Shown here: one piece after another, positions 45,756-55,060 of the stretch
How positions within the stretch are numbered: the first letter of the stretch is position 1
Layout of the letters: the number at the start of each line of letters is the position of its first letter
Source of the DNA: Paraglaciecola arctica BSs20135
Lineage (GTDB): Bacteria > Pseudomonadota > Gammaproteobacteria > Enterobacterales > Alteromonadaceae
DNA: 64,000 nt
Reading direction: 5' to 3'
Assembly (NCBI RefSeq): GCF_000314995.1
Contig: NZ_BAEO01000007.1
Coordinates: 1-64,000 of the forward strand
Made by a program: the position numbers and the translations under genes
The notes under the pieces: model-generated
The model's input: the letters and a program-made list of their open reading frames with translations, nothing else
Database searches by the model: none
Told to the model about the DNA's origin: nothing

Positions 45756-46660
45756 TTGCATAGCTCCTCTATCAGCGATTTATACAAAGTGCGAATTTGC
45801 TGGGTGATTGGGCCTATTTCACCGTTACCAATCTGTCTTCCGTCTATGGACAAAACTGGTGTTTGGGCGCCAAAAGTGCCGGTAAGAAAGGCTTCGTCGG
45901 CACCATAGGTTTCCACTAGTGAAAAATTTTTCTCAAACACTGGAATGTCATTTTGACGGCATAAATCGATAACCTTCTGACGTGTGATACCGTTCATACA
46001 GTAGTCACCAGTGGAAGTCCAAACAGCGCCTTTGCGCACGATAAAAAAATTGCAGGCGTTTGTTGTGTTCACAAAACCATGAACATCCAGCATTAACGCC
46101 TCATCGGCACCTGCTTTCTCGGCAGCGATACAGGCAAGAATACAATTAAGCTTTGAGTGCGAGTTTAATTTCGGATCCTGAGTCATAGGTAAGCCGCGCA
46201 TATGTGGAACAGTCGCTAAACGGATACCTCGGTGCAAGCTTGGTATTGAATGCTCCATGATCATAACAATGGTGGGGCCAGTTTGAGAGAGGGATGGATG
46301 CTGGAAAGGTTTGCTTTTGACACCTCTAGTAACCATTAATCTTAAATGGACATCGTTGACCATATGATTGGCAACCCGTGTTTTTTCAATCTCTTTGATA
46401 AGTGCCTGTTTACTCATGCCGATATCTAGGTCCAATGCCAGCGCACCTTCAAACAGTCGGTCGATATGCTCGTCAATAAATGACCAATGGCCATTGTAGA
46501 GCCGCATGCCTTCCCAAATACCGTCGCCTAGCATAAAACCACTATCAAATACGGATACAACCGCTTGGCCTCGCGGGACCAAATCGCCATTAACGTAGAT
46601 CAATACTGTGGTATTGCGTTCATCCAATTCAGCCTGATGGGTAGAAATTTCATCGGTCAT
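45752..46660 (-). CDS. Class IV aminotransferase (branched-chain/D-amino acid type)
   Basis: 302 residues of fold-type IV PLP enzyme. VSVFDSGFMLGDGIWEGMRLY is the start of the family core (quoted in part: DSGFMLGDGIWEG), the Schiff-base lysine is in LNSHSKLNCILACI, and the cofactor phosphate loop lies in GITRQKVIDLC and TGTFGAQTPV. EALMLDVHGFVNTTNACNFF corresponds to the conserved E-x-x-x-x-N segment. Donor may be a branched-chain, aromatic or D-amino acid, or 4-amino-4-deoxychorismate; I cannot decide. ATG at 46660. Twenty bases after the methyltransferase and overlapping the sulfotransferase-like gene, thus one operon. Confidence 0.9.
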   Translation of the reverse strand: MTDEISTHQAELDERNTTVLIYVNGDLVPRGQAVVSVFDSGFMLGDGIWEGMRLYNGHWSFIDEHIDRLFEGALALDLDIGMSKQALIKEIEKTRVANHMVNDVHLRLMVTRGVKSKPFQHPSLSQTGPTIVMIMEHSIPSLHRGIRLATVPHMRGLPMTQDPKLNSHSKLNCILACIAAEKAGADEALMLDVHGFVNTTNACNFFIVRKGAVWTSTGDYCMNGITRQKVIDLCRQNDIPVFEKNFSLVETYGADEAFLTGTFGAQTPVLSIDGRQIGNGEIGPITQQIRTLYKSLIEELCK

Positions 46661-46680
46661 GGCAGGGCCTTATTATAGTG

Positions 46681-47304
46681 TTAAGTTAATTTTGCTAAGC
46701 CTCTTATCGTAGGCCTTACTAGAGAGAATGCTTTACGCATGCTCTCATGTTTAATTTCAATAATAGTAAAACCTGCATTTTTTATATGCTGCTCAGTTTC
46801 TCTATTCAAATGGCAATTCCCAGCAAGTTTACGCCAAAAGAAATTTAAACGATCCTGCCACTTTCTTCTACTTGACCCATTTATAGCCGCAACGTGCTCC
46901 AAGAAAATAAAATGACCGTCACTTTTTAATACTCTCTTAATTTCATTTAAAGAGGCTTCAATATCATTAACTGAACAACATACTAAGGAGACAAAAACAT
47001 AATCATAAAAATCATCTTCACTAGCTATTTTTTCCCCCGGACAAGATAGAACTGAAACATTAGTAAGGTTTTGATCCTCCACTTTTTCAATAAGTTGAGA
47101 TCGCATATTCTGATCTGGTTCACAAAGAAATATCTCTAAGGACGAGTTCTTAGGATAAAGCTCTAAACTAGCACCTGTACCTGCACCTACTTCCAGTAAC
47201 TTTCCATCAACATTTTTTAGCAGCTCTTTGCGCCAATCCATAAGGCATGCATCTTCTGTTGCTTTCATACACTTGTCATAGAATCGCGCGAATATAAATG
47301 ACAT
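46681..47304 (-). CDS. Class I SAM methyltransferase, METTL7/UbiE-like
   Basis: 207 residues from ATG at 47304, which has AAAAGG about nine bases upstream; a GTG at 47322 is less likely. Motif I is LLEVGAGTGASLELYP, motif II CEPDQNM, then FVSLVCCSVNDIEASLNE and FIFLEHVAA. The CSV...LEHVAA...W...GNCHLNRET order closely resembles the METTL7 (thiol methyltransferase TMT1) proteins of animals, so a thiol or small-molecule acceptor is a fair guess. First gene of the accessory operon between the two typA copies; AT-rich codon use relative to typA. Confidence 0.87.
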   Translation of the reverse strand: MSFIFARFYDKCMKATEDACLMDWRKELLKNVDGKLLEVGAGTGASLELYPKNSSLEIFLCEPDQNMRSQLIEKVEDQNLTNVSVLSCPGEKIASEDDFYDYVFVSLVCCSVNDIEASLNEIKRVLKSDGHFIFLEHVAAINGSSRRKWQDRLNFFWRKLAGNCHLNRETEQHIKNAGFTIIEIKHESMRKAFSLVRPTIRGLAKLT

Positions 47305-47322
47305 AACTTGAACCCTTTTCAC

Positions 47323-47822
47323 TACTTTATTGACGCATTAAGCGCCTGTTAATAGTTGATTAAAATATTGAGGTACAAACGCAGCCAACTTTGAATAGGT
47401 TGTTTGCACGCATGGTATAAGCCCATTATGGGCATGAACATAAAAGCGGAGGCCGCCATTTAAGTAACTTATTGTTATTAAACGTTAACTATTAGTGAAT
47501 GGCAAGGCTTGGTCTAAAGGAAGCTGGATGTAAAACGGTGAGCTGAAAAACAACATCATATGAGCAACAATAAAATGTTACAGGGTTAGCCGTCGTAAGT
47601 TCACGGGATCTTGAATATATTGATTTATACTTTTTGGGCTGGCTTGTGAAGCGCAGCCAAGTTAATCAATTTAAATATATTAGTCGCTAAAGTCGAGGCT
47701 TTCGACTTACACTCGAACGATATTTTTTATGAAATATGTCCTGTATTTTACCTTTCAGGCCATCCATGGATGGCGGTATGTGTAGCATATGCTTTTGATG
47801 TTAATTCTTAATTTTCCGTAGC
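47323..47822. other. 500-bp gene-free region with several inverted repeats
   Basis: No convincing gene on either strand. It contains a compact hairpin at 47637-47658 (GGCTG...CTTgtgAAG...CAGCC), flanked by partly complementary AATATAT/TGATT arms, and a second hairpin at 47690-47708 (AAGTCGA with TCGACTT). The GCTTGTGAAGC core is also found inside the hairpin repeat at 14026-14041. It may hold the promoter of the accessory operon and a REP-like element. Confidence 0.5.
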
Positions 47823-47824
47823 CA

Positions 47825-47850
47825 ATAAAAAACCGGCTTTCGCCGGTTTT
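47825..47850 (-). terminator. Terminator of typA copy 2
   Basis: Stem AACCGGC (47831-47837) and GCCGGTT (47842-47848) with a four-base loop and, on the minus strand, a T-run. Same design as the terminator at 42744-42768. Confidence 0.85.
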
Positions 47851-47879
47851 CAAATTTACACTCTTAAAAGCTCGAAAGC

Positions 47880-49724
47880 TTATCCTTTAGCAGGACGCCC
47901 AGCTTGTTTGCGCAAGTTTTCAGTCAATAACTTCTTACGAATACGTGTGCTGATAGGTGTTACTTCAACCAATTCATCGTTATCGATAAATTCAAGCGCT
48001 TGCTCTAACGTCATAACAATGGGTGGAACTAAGCTTTGTGCTTCGTCGGTACCAGATGAACGTACGTTAGTTAACTGCTTACCTTTAAGGGCGTTAACAG
48101 TTAAGTCATTTTCACGAGCGTGAATACCAATAACCATACCTTCGTATACTTCAAGACCGTGGCCGATAAATAAACGTCCGCGACTTTGTAAGTTAAACAA
48201 TGCGTTAGTTAATGCTTTACCAGTTGCATTGGCAATCAATACACCGTTTTTACGCTGACCGATTACACCGCCTTTATGAGGGCCGTAATGATCAAATGTG
48301 TGGTACATCAAACCAGAACCAGAGGTCATAGTCATAAAGTCAGTTTGGAAACCAATCAAACCACGGCTAGGGATCATGAAGTCCATACGTATACGGCCTT
48401 TACCATCTGGTGCCATATTGGTTAATTCACCTTTACGTGTCCCAAGCTGTTCCATAACAGAACCTTGATGTTGTTCTTCAACATCTATGGTAACCGACTC
48501 ATAAGGTTCGTGAGTTACACCATCTACTTGTTTTAGAATAACTTCTGGACGAGAAACGGCTAATTCGAAACCTTCACGACGCATATTTTCAATCAAGATA
48601 CCCAAGTGAAGTTCACCACGACCTGATACACGGAATTTATCCGGATCAGTTGGTATTTCTTCAACTTTAAGTGCCACGTTGTGGATCAACTCGTGTTGCA
48701 AACGCTCAAGAATATTACGTGAAGTAACAAATTTACCTTCTTGGCCAGCAAAAGGAGAGTTATTAACTTGGAAAGTCATGGTTACTGTTGGTTCATCAAC
48801 AGAAAGTGGTGGTAAAGCGACAACTGCACTTGGATCACAAACAGTATCGGAGATTTTAAGTTCGCCCACACCTGTTATAGCAATAATGTCACCCGCGTCA
48901 GCAGATTCCACTTCATGGCGATGAAGACCTAAGTAACCTTGTACTTGTCCGACTTTACCGTTACGCGTTTTACCATCAGCACCAATAATGGTGACTGCTT
49001 GGTTAGGCTTAACCGAACCACTAGTAATACGACCAATCCCAATTACACCTACATAAGAGTTGTAATCAAGTTGAGAAATTTGCATTTGTAATGGGCCGTT
49101 AATATCGGCAGCTGGTGGCTTAACGTGTTTGATAATAGTTTCAAACAAAGGCGTCATGCTATCGCTTTCTACATCTAGGTCGTTGGTAGCCCAACCATTT
49201 ATAGCTGAAGCATAAACCACTTGAAAATCTAATTGATCGTCAGTTGCACCTAAGTTGTCGAACAAATCAAATACTTGATCCATAACCCAATCAGGACGAG
49301 CGCCAGGCTTATCGATTTTATTAATAACAACTATAGGTTTTAAACCTTGAGCGAAGGCTTTTTGTGTCACAAAACGAGTTTGCGGCATAGGGCCTTCTTG
49401 TGCATCAACCAATAACAATACTGAATCGGCCATAGACATAACACGCTCTACTTCGCCACCGAAATCGGCGTGACCAGGAGTGTCTACTATATTGATGCGG
49501 TAATCGTTCCATTTGATTGCAGTGTTTTTCGCAAGAATGGTAATACCACGTTCTTTTTCAATATCGTTTGAGTCCATCACACGTTCTTCGGCTTCGCCGC
49601 GACTTTCTTCTAATGTACCCGACTGTTGTAATAACTTATCAACTAGGGTGGTTTTGCCGTGGTCAACGTGGGCTATAATAGCTATATTCCTCAAATTTTC
49701 AATTGAGGTGGTAGATGAACTCAT
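47880..49724 (-). CDS. typA: Translational GTPase TypA/BipA, copy 2
   Basis: 614 residues; all GTPase motifs intact ([47 protein letters not shown]) and the same domain order as copy 1. Protein identity to copy 1 looks above 90 percent by eye, and long stretches of DNA are identical. The ATG at 49724 ([11 protein letters not shown]) matches the copy 1 start; a longer frame to 49748 adds eight residues without support. It is the copy next to glnA, the usual typA-glnA neighbourhood in gammaproteobacteria, so it is probably the ancestral one, with divergent transcription from glnA. Confidence 0.96.
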   Translation of the reverse strand: MSSSTTSIENLRNIAIIAHVDHGKTTLVDKLLQQSGTLEESRGEAEERVMDSNDIEKERGITILAKNTAIKWNDYRINIVDTPGHADFGGEVERVMSMADSVLLLVDAQEGPMPQTRFVTQKAFAQGLKPIVVINKIDKPGARPDWVMDQVFDLFDNLGATDDQLDFQVVYASAINGWATNDLDVESDSMTPLFETIIKHVKPPAADINGPLQMQISQLDYNSYVGVIGIGRITSGSVKPNQAVTIIGADGKTRNGKVGQVQGYLGLHRHEVESADAGDIIAITGVGELKISDTVCDPSAVVALPPLSVDEPTVTMTFQVNNSPFAGQEGKFVTSRNILERLQHELIHNVALKVEEIPTDPDKFRVSGRGELHLGILIENMRREGFELAVSRPEVILKQVDGVTHEPYESVTIDVEEQHQGSVMEQLGTRKGELTNMAPDGKGRIRMDFMIPSRGLIGFQTDFMTMTSGSGLMYHTFDHYGPHKGGVIGQRKNGVLIANATGKALTNALFNLQSRGRLFIGHGLEVYEGMVIGIHARENDLTVNALKGKQLTNVRSSGTDEAQSLVPPIVMTLEQALEFIDNDELVEVTPISTRIRKKLLTENLRKQAGRPAKG

Positions 49725-49968
49725 TGTCTTTTCTCTGTTTAGGGCCACATATTGTGTCGAATATGACTATTTACTTATTAAAGTAATACACGGCTAAATT
49801 TACTGAAATTTTATGGGCGCGGATTGTACAGTTTTATCGAGCATTTAGCGAACTTCAAATGCATATTGCTGTTAATAGGTAAAAGATCCTCAATTAAATA
49901 ACCTTGTATTAACATTTCGACCATTTTATGAATTATTTAAGTGCACAAGTATCAAGATGGTGCGTTAT

Positions 49969-49985
49969 TGCACTTGTATGGTGCA
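49969..49985. promoter_or_regulatory. NtrC-binding site upstream of glnA
   Basis: TGCACTTGTATGGTGCA is a 17-bp site with one mismatch from TGCACC-N5-GGTGCA. It is about 100 bp upstream of the expected sigma-54 start, as in E. coli glnAp2. A weaker half-site (TGCAC at about 49942, GGTGC at about 49959) lies just upstream. The cognate ntrC gene is at 53526. Confidence 0.75.
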
Positions 49986-50058
49986 TGGCATGCTATTTTT
50001 TTAGTTTACACTATGCTAAAAAAACCTAAACAAAAGGCATTCCAATCACTTAGCTATG

Positions 50059-50075
50059 TGGCATGATTATCGCTT
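50059..50075 (+). promoter_or_regulatory. Sigma-54 promoter of glnA
   Basis: TGGCATGATTATCGCTT has the required GG-N10-GC spacing (GG at 50060-50061, GC at 50072-50073), close to TGGCACG-N4-TTGC. It lies about 77 bases before the glnA ATG, downstream of the NtrC site. Confidence 0.75.
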
Positions 50076-50151
50076 TATGTCTGCAACGTTTTAGTTTCTA
50101 GCTTATTATTGCGGTTACTAACACATTTATACTTTTAATCTGGAGGACACC

Positions 50152-51561
50152 ATGTCAGCACAAAAGGCCTTTGACCTTATTAAAGAAACTGAAGCTAAAT
50201 TTGTTGATTTACGCTTTACCGATACTAAAGGTAAGGAACAACACGTTTCTATCCCTACTCATCAAGTGACTGAAGACTTCTTCGAAGATGGCAAAATGTT
50301 TGATGGTTCTTCTATCCTTGGTTGGAAGGGCATTAACGAATCAGATATGATTTTGATGCCTGATGGCGAAACAGCGGTACTTGACCCTTTTGCTGAAGAG
50401 ACTCAAATTAATATCCGTTGCGATATTTTAGAGCCTATGACTATGCAAGGTTATGACCGAGATCCTCGTTCTATTGCACGTCGTGCAGAAGAATATTTGA
50501 AGTCAACTGGTATTGGCGACACTGTATTGGTTGGTCCTGAGCCAGAATTTTTCTTGTTTGACGATGTTCGTTTTCATACCGATATGGCCGGTTCTTTCTT
50601 CAAAATTGATTCTAGCGAAGCTAAATGGAATTCTGGTTCTGAGTTTGAAGAAGGCAATATGGCTCACCGTCCTGGCGTTAAAGGCGGTTATTTCCCAGTT
50701 CCTCCAGTCGATTCAGCTCATGATACTCGTGCTGCAATGTGTATGGTTATGGAAGAAATGGGCTTAACAGTTGAAGCACATCACCATGAAGTAGCGACTG
50801 CTGGTCAAAACGAAATTGCGTGCTTATTCAATACCTTAGTTAAGAAAGCTGATGAAGTGCAAATCTACAAGTATGTTGTACATAACGTAGCTCATGCTTA
50901 CGGACAAACGGCTACCTTTATGCCTAAGCCTATTGTTGGCGATAATGGTTCAGGTATGCATGTTCACATATCTATTGCTAAAGACGGCAAAAATGTCTTT
51001 GCTGGTGATAAATACGCTGGTATGTCTGAAGAAGCCTTGTTCTACATTGGCGGTATCATTAAACATGCTCGTGCAATTAATGCTTTTACTAACGCTTCTA
51101 CTAACTCCTACAAACGTTTAGTACCTGGTTTCGAAGCGCCTGTTATGTTGGCATATTCTGCACGTAACCGTTCTGCTTCTATCCGTATTCCTTTTGTGAC
51201 TAGTGAGAGAGCTCGTCGTATTGAAGTACGTTTCCCTGACCCAACAGGTAACCCTTATCTAGCATTCACTGCCTTGTTAATGGCTGGTCTTGATGGGATC
51301 AAAAATAAGATCCACCCTGGTGATTCAATGGACAAAGACTTGTATGACTTGCCTCCTGAAGAAGCGGCGGCGATCCCACAAGTATGTACTTCACTAGAGC
51401 AAGCATTGGAAGCACTTAACAATGACCGTGAGTTCTTAACAGCAGGTGGCGTTATGACTGACGATTCGATTGATGCTTATATCGCACTTAAGAGCGAAGA
51501 AGTACAATTATTAAACATGTCAACTCACCCAGTTGAGTTTGATATGTATTACAGCGTTTAA
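50152..51561 (+). CDS. glnA: Glutamine synthetase type I
   Basis: ATP-dependent condensation of ammonia with glutamate; a cytoplasmic dodecamer. 469 residues, as in E. coli. Visible landmarks: [17 protein letters not shown] at the N-terminal domain, [13 protein letters not shown] and GYFPVPPVD in the active site, [35 protein letters not shown] (in part) and the adenylylated tyrosine in [12 protein letters not shown] at 50152 with TGGAGG seven to eight bases before. Upstream are an NtrC site and a sigma-54 promoter; downstream a strong terminator separates it from DUF4124-ntrBC, so nitrogen control acts mainly here. Confidence 0.97.
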   Translation: MSAQKAFDLIKETEAKFVDLRFTDTKGKEQHVSIPTHQVTEDFFEDGKMFDGSSILGWKGINESDMILMPDGETAVLDPFAEETQINIRCDILEPMTMQGYDRDPRSIARRAEEYLKSTGIGDTVLVGPEPEFFLFDDVRFHTDMAGSFFKIDSSEAKWNSGSEFEEGNMAHRPGVKGGYFPVPPVDSAHDTRAAMCMVMEEMGLTVEAHHHEVATAGQNEIACLFNTLVKKADEVQIYKYVVHNVAHAYGQTATFMPKPIVGDNGSGMHVHISIAKDGKNVFAGDKYAGMSEEALFYIGGIIKHARAINAFTNASTNSYKRLVPGFEAPVMLAYSARNRSASIRIPFVTSERARRIEVRFPDPTGNPYLAFTALLMAGLDGIKNKIHPGDSMDKDLYDLPPEEAAAIPQVCTSLEQALEALNNDREFLTAGGVMTDDSIDAYIALKSEEVQLLNMSTHPVEFDMYYSV

Positions 51562-51597
51562 GATTACTATTTTCGATAGTTATTAAAATAAATAACA

Positions 51598-51622
51598 AGC
51601 CCGCTTTTGCGGGCTTTTTTTT
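51598..51622 (+). terminator. Rho-independent terminator of glnA
   Basis: Perfect stem AGCCCGC (51598-51604) with GCGGGCT (51609-51615), TTTT loop and an eight-base T-run. Confidence 0.93.
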
Positions 51623-51659
51623 AGCTAAAATAACGCTACACTGAGCTACGAGCTAAAAG

Positions 51660-51789
51660 ATTTTTTGAACCACAGAGGACACAGAGGACACAGAGATCAC
51701 AGAGGAAAAGACAACTAGATTTTAATCATAACGATCTATACCTCTGTGTAGCGAAGCGCTCTGTGTTCTCTGTGGTTTATGGTTTTTTG
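51660..51789. repeat. CACAGAGG-type intergenic inverted repeat, copy 4
   Basis: The clearest copy. The left arm (TTGAACCACAGAGGACACAG, then CACAGAGATCACAGAGG) and right arm (CCTCTGTG, then TCTGTGTTCTCTGTGGTTTA) are complementary around an AT-rich centre. It lies between the glnA terminator and the DUF4124 gene. Same family as at 1-155 and 19421-19690. Confidence 0.75.
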
Positions 51790-51822
51790 AGTTACGAGCT
51801 ATGTTTTGATAAAGGGGGCGTT

Positions 51823-52359
51823 ATGAGCAAATCACAAGTATTTTATATTTTTTGTTTGGTTTTATTTTGTATTAGTGTGCCAGCTCAGGTGGTATATAAA
51901 ACGGTGAAGGCTGACGGCAGTGTAGTTTACAGTGATGTTGTTAGCGATGGCGCTGTGCCTGTTAACTTATCTGCAATGAATACTGTTGTGATGCCAGCTC
52001 TAAATAGTGCTTCAAGCCAAACAACTAGTCGCAATAACCCTGTTCAAAAATCTAAACCACAGGTTGAATATGTGGTGTCCATTCGCTCACCTATGGCTGA
52101 ACAAACATTGCGTGATAATTCTGGAGCGGTCACCATTAATGCTGAGGTTTTACCAAAAAAATCCGGTAAGTTTCAATTAGTCTTTGATAATCAAATAGTT
52201 AAGACTCAATCTAAGAGTCAGTTTCAACTAGAATCTGTCAATCGCGGCGCCCACATCATTCAAGTTAATTTTCTCGACAACTCAGGCAAGATCCTTGCAT
52301 CATCAAAGCCGCAGACCTTTTATCTGCAAAAAGCTTCTGCTTTGATCCATGCTAACTAA
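51823..52359 (+). CDS. DUF4124 domain exported protein
   Basis: 178 residues from ATG at 51823 (AAAGGGGG ribosome-binding site), starting with a signal peptide (FYIFCLVLFCISVPAQ). The DUF4124 core is VYKTVKADGSVVYSDVVSDGA; the C-terminal half looks like an immunoglobulin-like beta domain (VTINAEVLPKKSGKFQLVFDN). Probably periplasmic or cell-wall associated. It lies between glnA and ntrB, a placement I recall from other Alteromonadales and Shewanella, so it may be co-transcribed with ntrBC, but its role in nitrogen sensing is unknown. Confidence 0.87.
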   Translation: MSKSQVFYIFCLVLFCISVPAQVVYKTVKADGSVVYSDVVSDGAVPVNLSAMNTVVMPALNSASSQTTSRNNPVQKSKPQVEYVVSIRSPMAEQTLRDNSGAVTINAEVLPKKSGKFQLVFDNQIVKTQSKSQFQLESVNRGAHIIQVNFLDNSGKILASSKPQTFYLQKASALIHAN

Positions 52360-52449
52360 TGTAAAAAGCTTATTTTATAAAAACTAGTATCTATATCAAA
52401 GCAGCTAAATAATACTTTGCACTATATGTGTGCATGAAATGTTGAGTTT

Positions 52450-53529
52450 ATGTCTGAATCTGTCATTACTGAAAATTTACTAGATAACCTTTCGACTGCT
52501 GTCATAGTGTTAGATGGTGAATTGATTGTCCAATATGCCAATCATGCAGCACAATCTGTATTTGAACGCAGTTTGAATTTATTAATTGGTTGTTCATTCA
52601 ATCAGTTTATCGCCACTTCGAGCCTCGATTTTGAGCGCTTTCAGAACTCTATGGAATTTGGAGAAGTCTATTCTGACAGTGAAGTCACCTTTAAATTTAT
52701 TGATGGTCGCCATACCCAAGCTGATGTCTCTGTTACCAGCATATTGGAAAACCAAGATAAACGGCTATTAGTCGAAATTAGATTAGTAGAACAACAAAAA
52801 AAAATCAGCCAAGAAAATCACCAATGGGCACAACAGCGGGCAGCTCGAGAGTTGGTGCGTGGCTTAGCCCACGAGATTAAAAATCCATTGGGTGGCATAA
52901 GAGGGGCAGCGCAACTGTTAGCTAAACAGCTACCAAGTGAAGAGTTACAAGAATTTACCCAAGTCATTATCGAACAATCTGATAGGCTCACTAATTTAGT
53001 TGACCGTTTATTAGGCCCAAACTTGCGGCCAAGTTTTGATTGGCACAATGTGCACAAAGTGCTCGACAAAGTCTATAATTTGGTGCGACTTGACCCCAGT
53101 CATAATATTGCTATAACGAGGGATTACGACCCGAGTATTCCAGACATCTATCTGGATCAAGATATGATGCAACAAGCCACTTTGAATATTGTGCGTAATA
53201 GTGTGCAAGTATTATCAGAAAACCCAGAAACAGTTGGCGAAATACATGTGGTCACCCGAATCGAACGCCAAGTCATTATTCATGGTGCGTGTTTCCCACT
53301 ATGCGTGAAAATCCAAATTATCGACAACGGTCCGGGCATACCTACCGAACTTAAAAATACCCTTTTTTACCCCATGGTTACCAGCAAAAAAGAGGGCAGC
53401 GGTTTAGGCTTATCTATTTCTCAAACTTTGATCGGTCATCACCGTGGAAAAATTGAAGTGGATAGTTGGCCGGGCAGAACAGAATTTACTTTATATTTAC
53501 CCATTGAGAAAAAGGATCCCCAGACATGA
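52450..53529 (+). CDS. glnL: Nitrogen regulation sensor histidine kinase NtrB
   Basis: Soluble sensor kinase/phosphatase that, under control of PII, sets the phosphorylation of NtrC. 359 residues: PAS domain (about 5-110, VQYANHAAQSVFERSL), HisKA with the phosphorylated histidine in GLAHEIKNPLGGIRGAAQLL, and HATPase_c with IVRNSVQVL, DNGPGIP and GSGLGLSISQTLIGHHRG. All motifs intact. ATG at 52450. The stop overlaps the ntrC start by four bases. Also called ntrB. Confidence 0.96.
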   Translation: MSESVITENLLDNLSTAVIVLDGELIVQYANHAAQSVFERSLNLLIGCSFNQFIATSSLDFERFQNSMEFGEVYSDSEVTFKFIDGRHTQADVSVTSILENQDKRLLVEIRLVEQQKKISQENHQWAQQRAARELVRGLAHEIKNPLGGIRGAAQLLAKQLPSEELQEFTQVIIEQSDRLTNLVDRLLGPNLRPSFDWHNVHKVLDKVYNLVRLDPSHNIAITRDYDPSIPDIYLDQDMMQQATLNIVRNSVQVLSENPETVGEIHVVTRIERQVIIHGACFPLCVKIQIIDNGPGIPTELKNTLFYPMVTSKKEGSGLGLSISQTLIGHHRGKIEVDSWPGRTEFTLYLPIEKKDPQT

Positions 53530-54932
53530 GTGCAGAACCCGTATGGATAGTCGATGACGATAGTTCGATTCGCTGGGTATTACAAAAAGCGTTACAAGCG
53601 GCGAATATCCCCTGTTTCAGCTTTGAAAACCCTGAAGATTTATTATTGCAGTTAGAAACTGGACAACCGCCTGAAGTGATAGTGTCGGATATTCGTATGC
53701 CGCAAATGGATGGCATGGTTTTATTAGGCGAAGTGCATAAACGTTTTGCAAATATCCCTGTGATCATCATGACCGCCCATTCTGATTTAGACAGTGCGGT
53801 GAATGCTTATCAAAGTGGTGCATTTGAATACCTTCCCAAACCTTTTGACATAGATGAAGCGGTTAATTTAGTACAACGAGCATTAACCCATGCCCGCGAA
53901 CAGTCTAGTAAAAACCAAGCACCTGAACTAATAAAAGCCACCGAAATTATTGGTGAAGCGCCAGCTATGCAAGAGGTGTTTAGAGCGGTAGGGCGTTTGT
54001 CTCGTTCGAGTATCAGTGTGTTGATTAATGGTCAATCAGGCACAGGTAAAGAGTTAGTGGCCCATGCATTACATCGTCATAGCCCCCGCTCAAAGAATAC
54101 TTTTATTGCACTAAACATGGCAGCAATACCTAAAGACTTGATCGAATCAGAGTTGTTTGGCCATGAAAAAGGCGCATTCACTGGTGCCCAAGCAGCAAGG
54201 CAGGGGCGCTTCGAACAAGCCAATGGTGGCACCTTATTTTTGGATGAAATAGGCGATATGCCCCTAGACGTTCAAACCAGATTATTGCGAGTGTTAGCAG
54301 ATGGGCAATTTTACCGTGTCGGCGGCCATAACCCCGTGACAGTCGATGTGCGTATTATTGCTGCTACCCACCAAAATTTAGAACAACGTGTAGCCGAAGG
54401 TAAATTTAGGGAGGATTTGTATCACAGATTAAATGTGATACGTATTCATATTCCAACGCTCAGTGAGAGACGTGAAGATATCCCGATTTTGGCCGCCCAC
54501 TTTTTGCAAAAAGCCGCATTAGAACTCGCTGTTGAGGTTAAATCTCTTAGTAAAGAGACTAAAAAAATTCTCGCCAATTTACCTTGGCCAGGTAATGTTC
54601 GCCAGCTTGAAAATATGTGCCGTTGGTTAACAGTTATGGCTAGTGGTCAAGAAGTGCTGCCTCATGATCTACCGCCAGAAATCACCCAACAACCGGTATC
54701 AACGGAAAAGACTGTACAGGCGGGAGATTGGCAAACTCTACTGGCTAGTTGGGCTGATACGCAGTTGCAATCGGGCCATAACAATATACTCGATGATGCC
54801 ATTATGAGCTTTGAGCGTATTTTGTTAGAACGAGCATTACACTACACTCACGGTCATAAACAAGATGCCGCTAAGCGTCTAGGTTGGGGGAGAAACACAC
54901 TGACGCGTAAACTAAAAGAGTTAGATATGTAG
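53526..54932 (+). CDS. glnG: Nitrogen regulation response regulator NtrC
   Basis: Sigma-54 enhancer-binding protein of 468 residues. Receiver domain ([13 protein letters not shown], phospho-acceptor in [17 protein letters not shown]), AAA+ domain with Walker [12 protein letters not shown], the sigma-54 contact loop GAFTGA, and Walker [13 protein letters not shown], then a Fis-type helix-turn-helix ([19 protein letters not shown]). Activates glnA from the site at 49969. ATG overlaps the glnL stop. A 14-bp-stem hairpin follows the stop. Also called ntrC. Confidence 0.97.
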   Translation: MSAEPVWIVDDDSSIRWVLQKALQAANIPCFSFENPEDLLLQLETGQPPEVIVSDIRMPQMDGMVLLGEVHKRFANIPVIIMTAHSDLDSAVNAYQSGAFEYLPKPFDIDEAVNLVQRALTHAREQSSKNQAPELIKATEIIGEAPAMQEVFRAVGRLSRSSISVLINGQSGTGKELVAHALHRHSPRSKNTFIALNMAAIPKDLIESELFGHEKGAFTGAQAARQGRFEQANGGTLFLDEIGDMPLDVQTRLLRVLADGQFYRVGGHNPVTVDVRIIAATHQNLEQRVAEGKFREDLYHRLNVIRIHIPTLSERREDIPILAAHFLQKAALELAVEVKSLSKETKKILANLPWPGNVRQLENMCRWLTVMASGQEVLPHDLPPEITQQPVSTEKTVQAGDWQTLLASWADTQLQSGHNNILDDAIMSFERILLERALHYTHGHKQDAAKRLGWGRNTLTRKLKELDM

Positions 54933-54946
54933 GGTGAGGTTTCTAA

Positions 54947-54987
54947 AGTATAACAAGCCAGATGTTTTGCAATTGGCTTGTTATACT
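54947..54987. terminator. Bidirectional terminator-like hairpin between ntrC and the HD-GYP gene
   Basis: A perfect 14-bp stem, AGTATAACAAGCCA (54947-54960) with TGGCTTGTTATACT (54974-54987), around a 13-base loop, between convergent genes. No long T-run on either side. Confidence 0.6.
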
Positions 54988-55060
54988 GATTGGTATTATC
55001 TGCAACTGTATTTGTTCGCGTTTGATTAGCACAGCGTATTTAATAGTTTTTAAAAGCTGA

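Noticed and set aside
47320-47360. Possible integron attC site (AACAGGCGCTTAATGCG on the minus strand)
   Set aside because: The core sites RYYYAAC and GTTRRRY do not both occur at suitable spacing, and no integrase or cassette array is nearby.
42819-49724. The two typA genes as an assembly error
   Set aside because: They differ by many substitutions, two codon indels and different downstream repeats, and unique genes lie between, so they are real separate copies as far as sequence shows.
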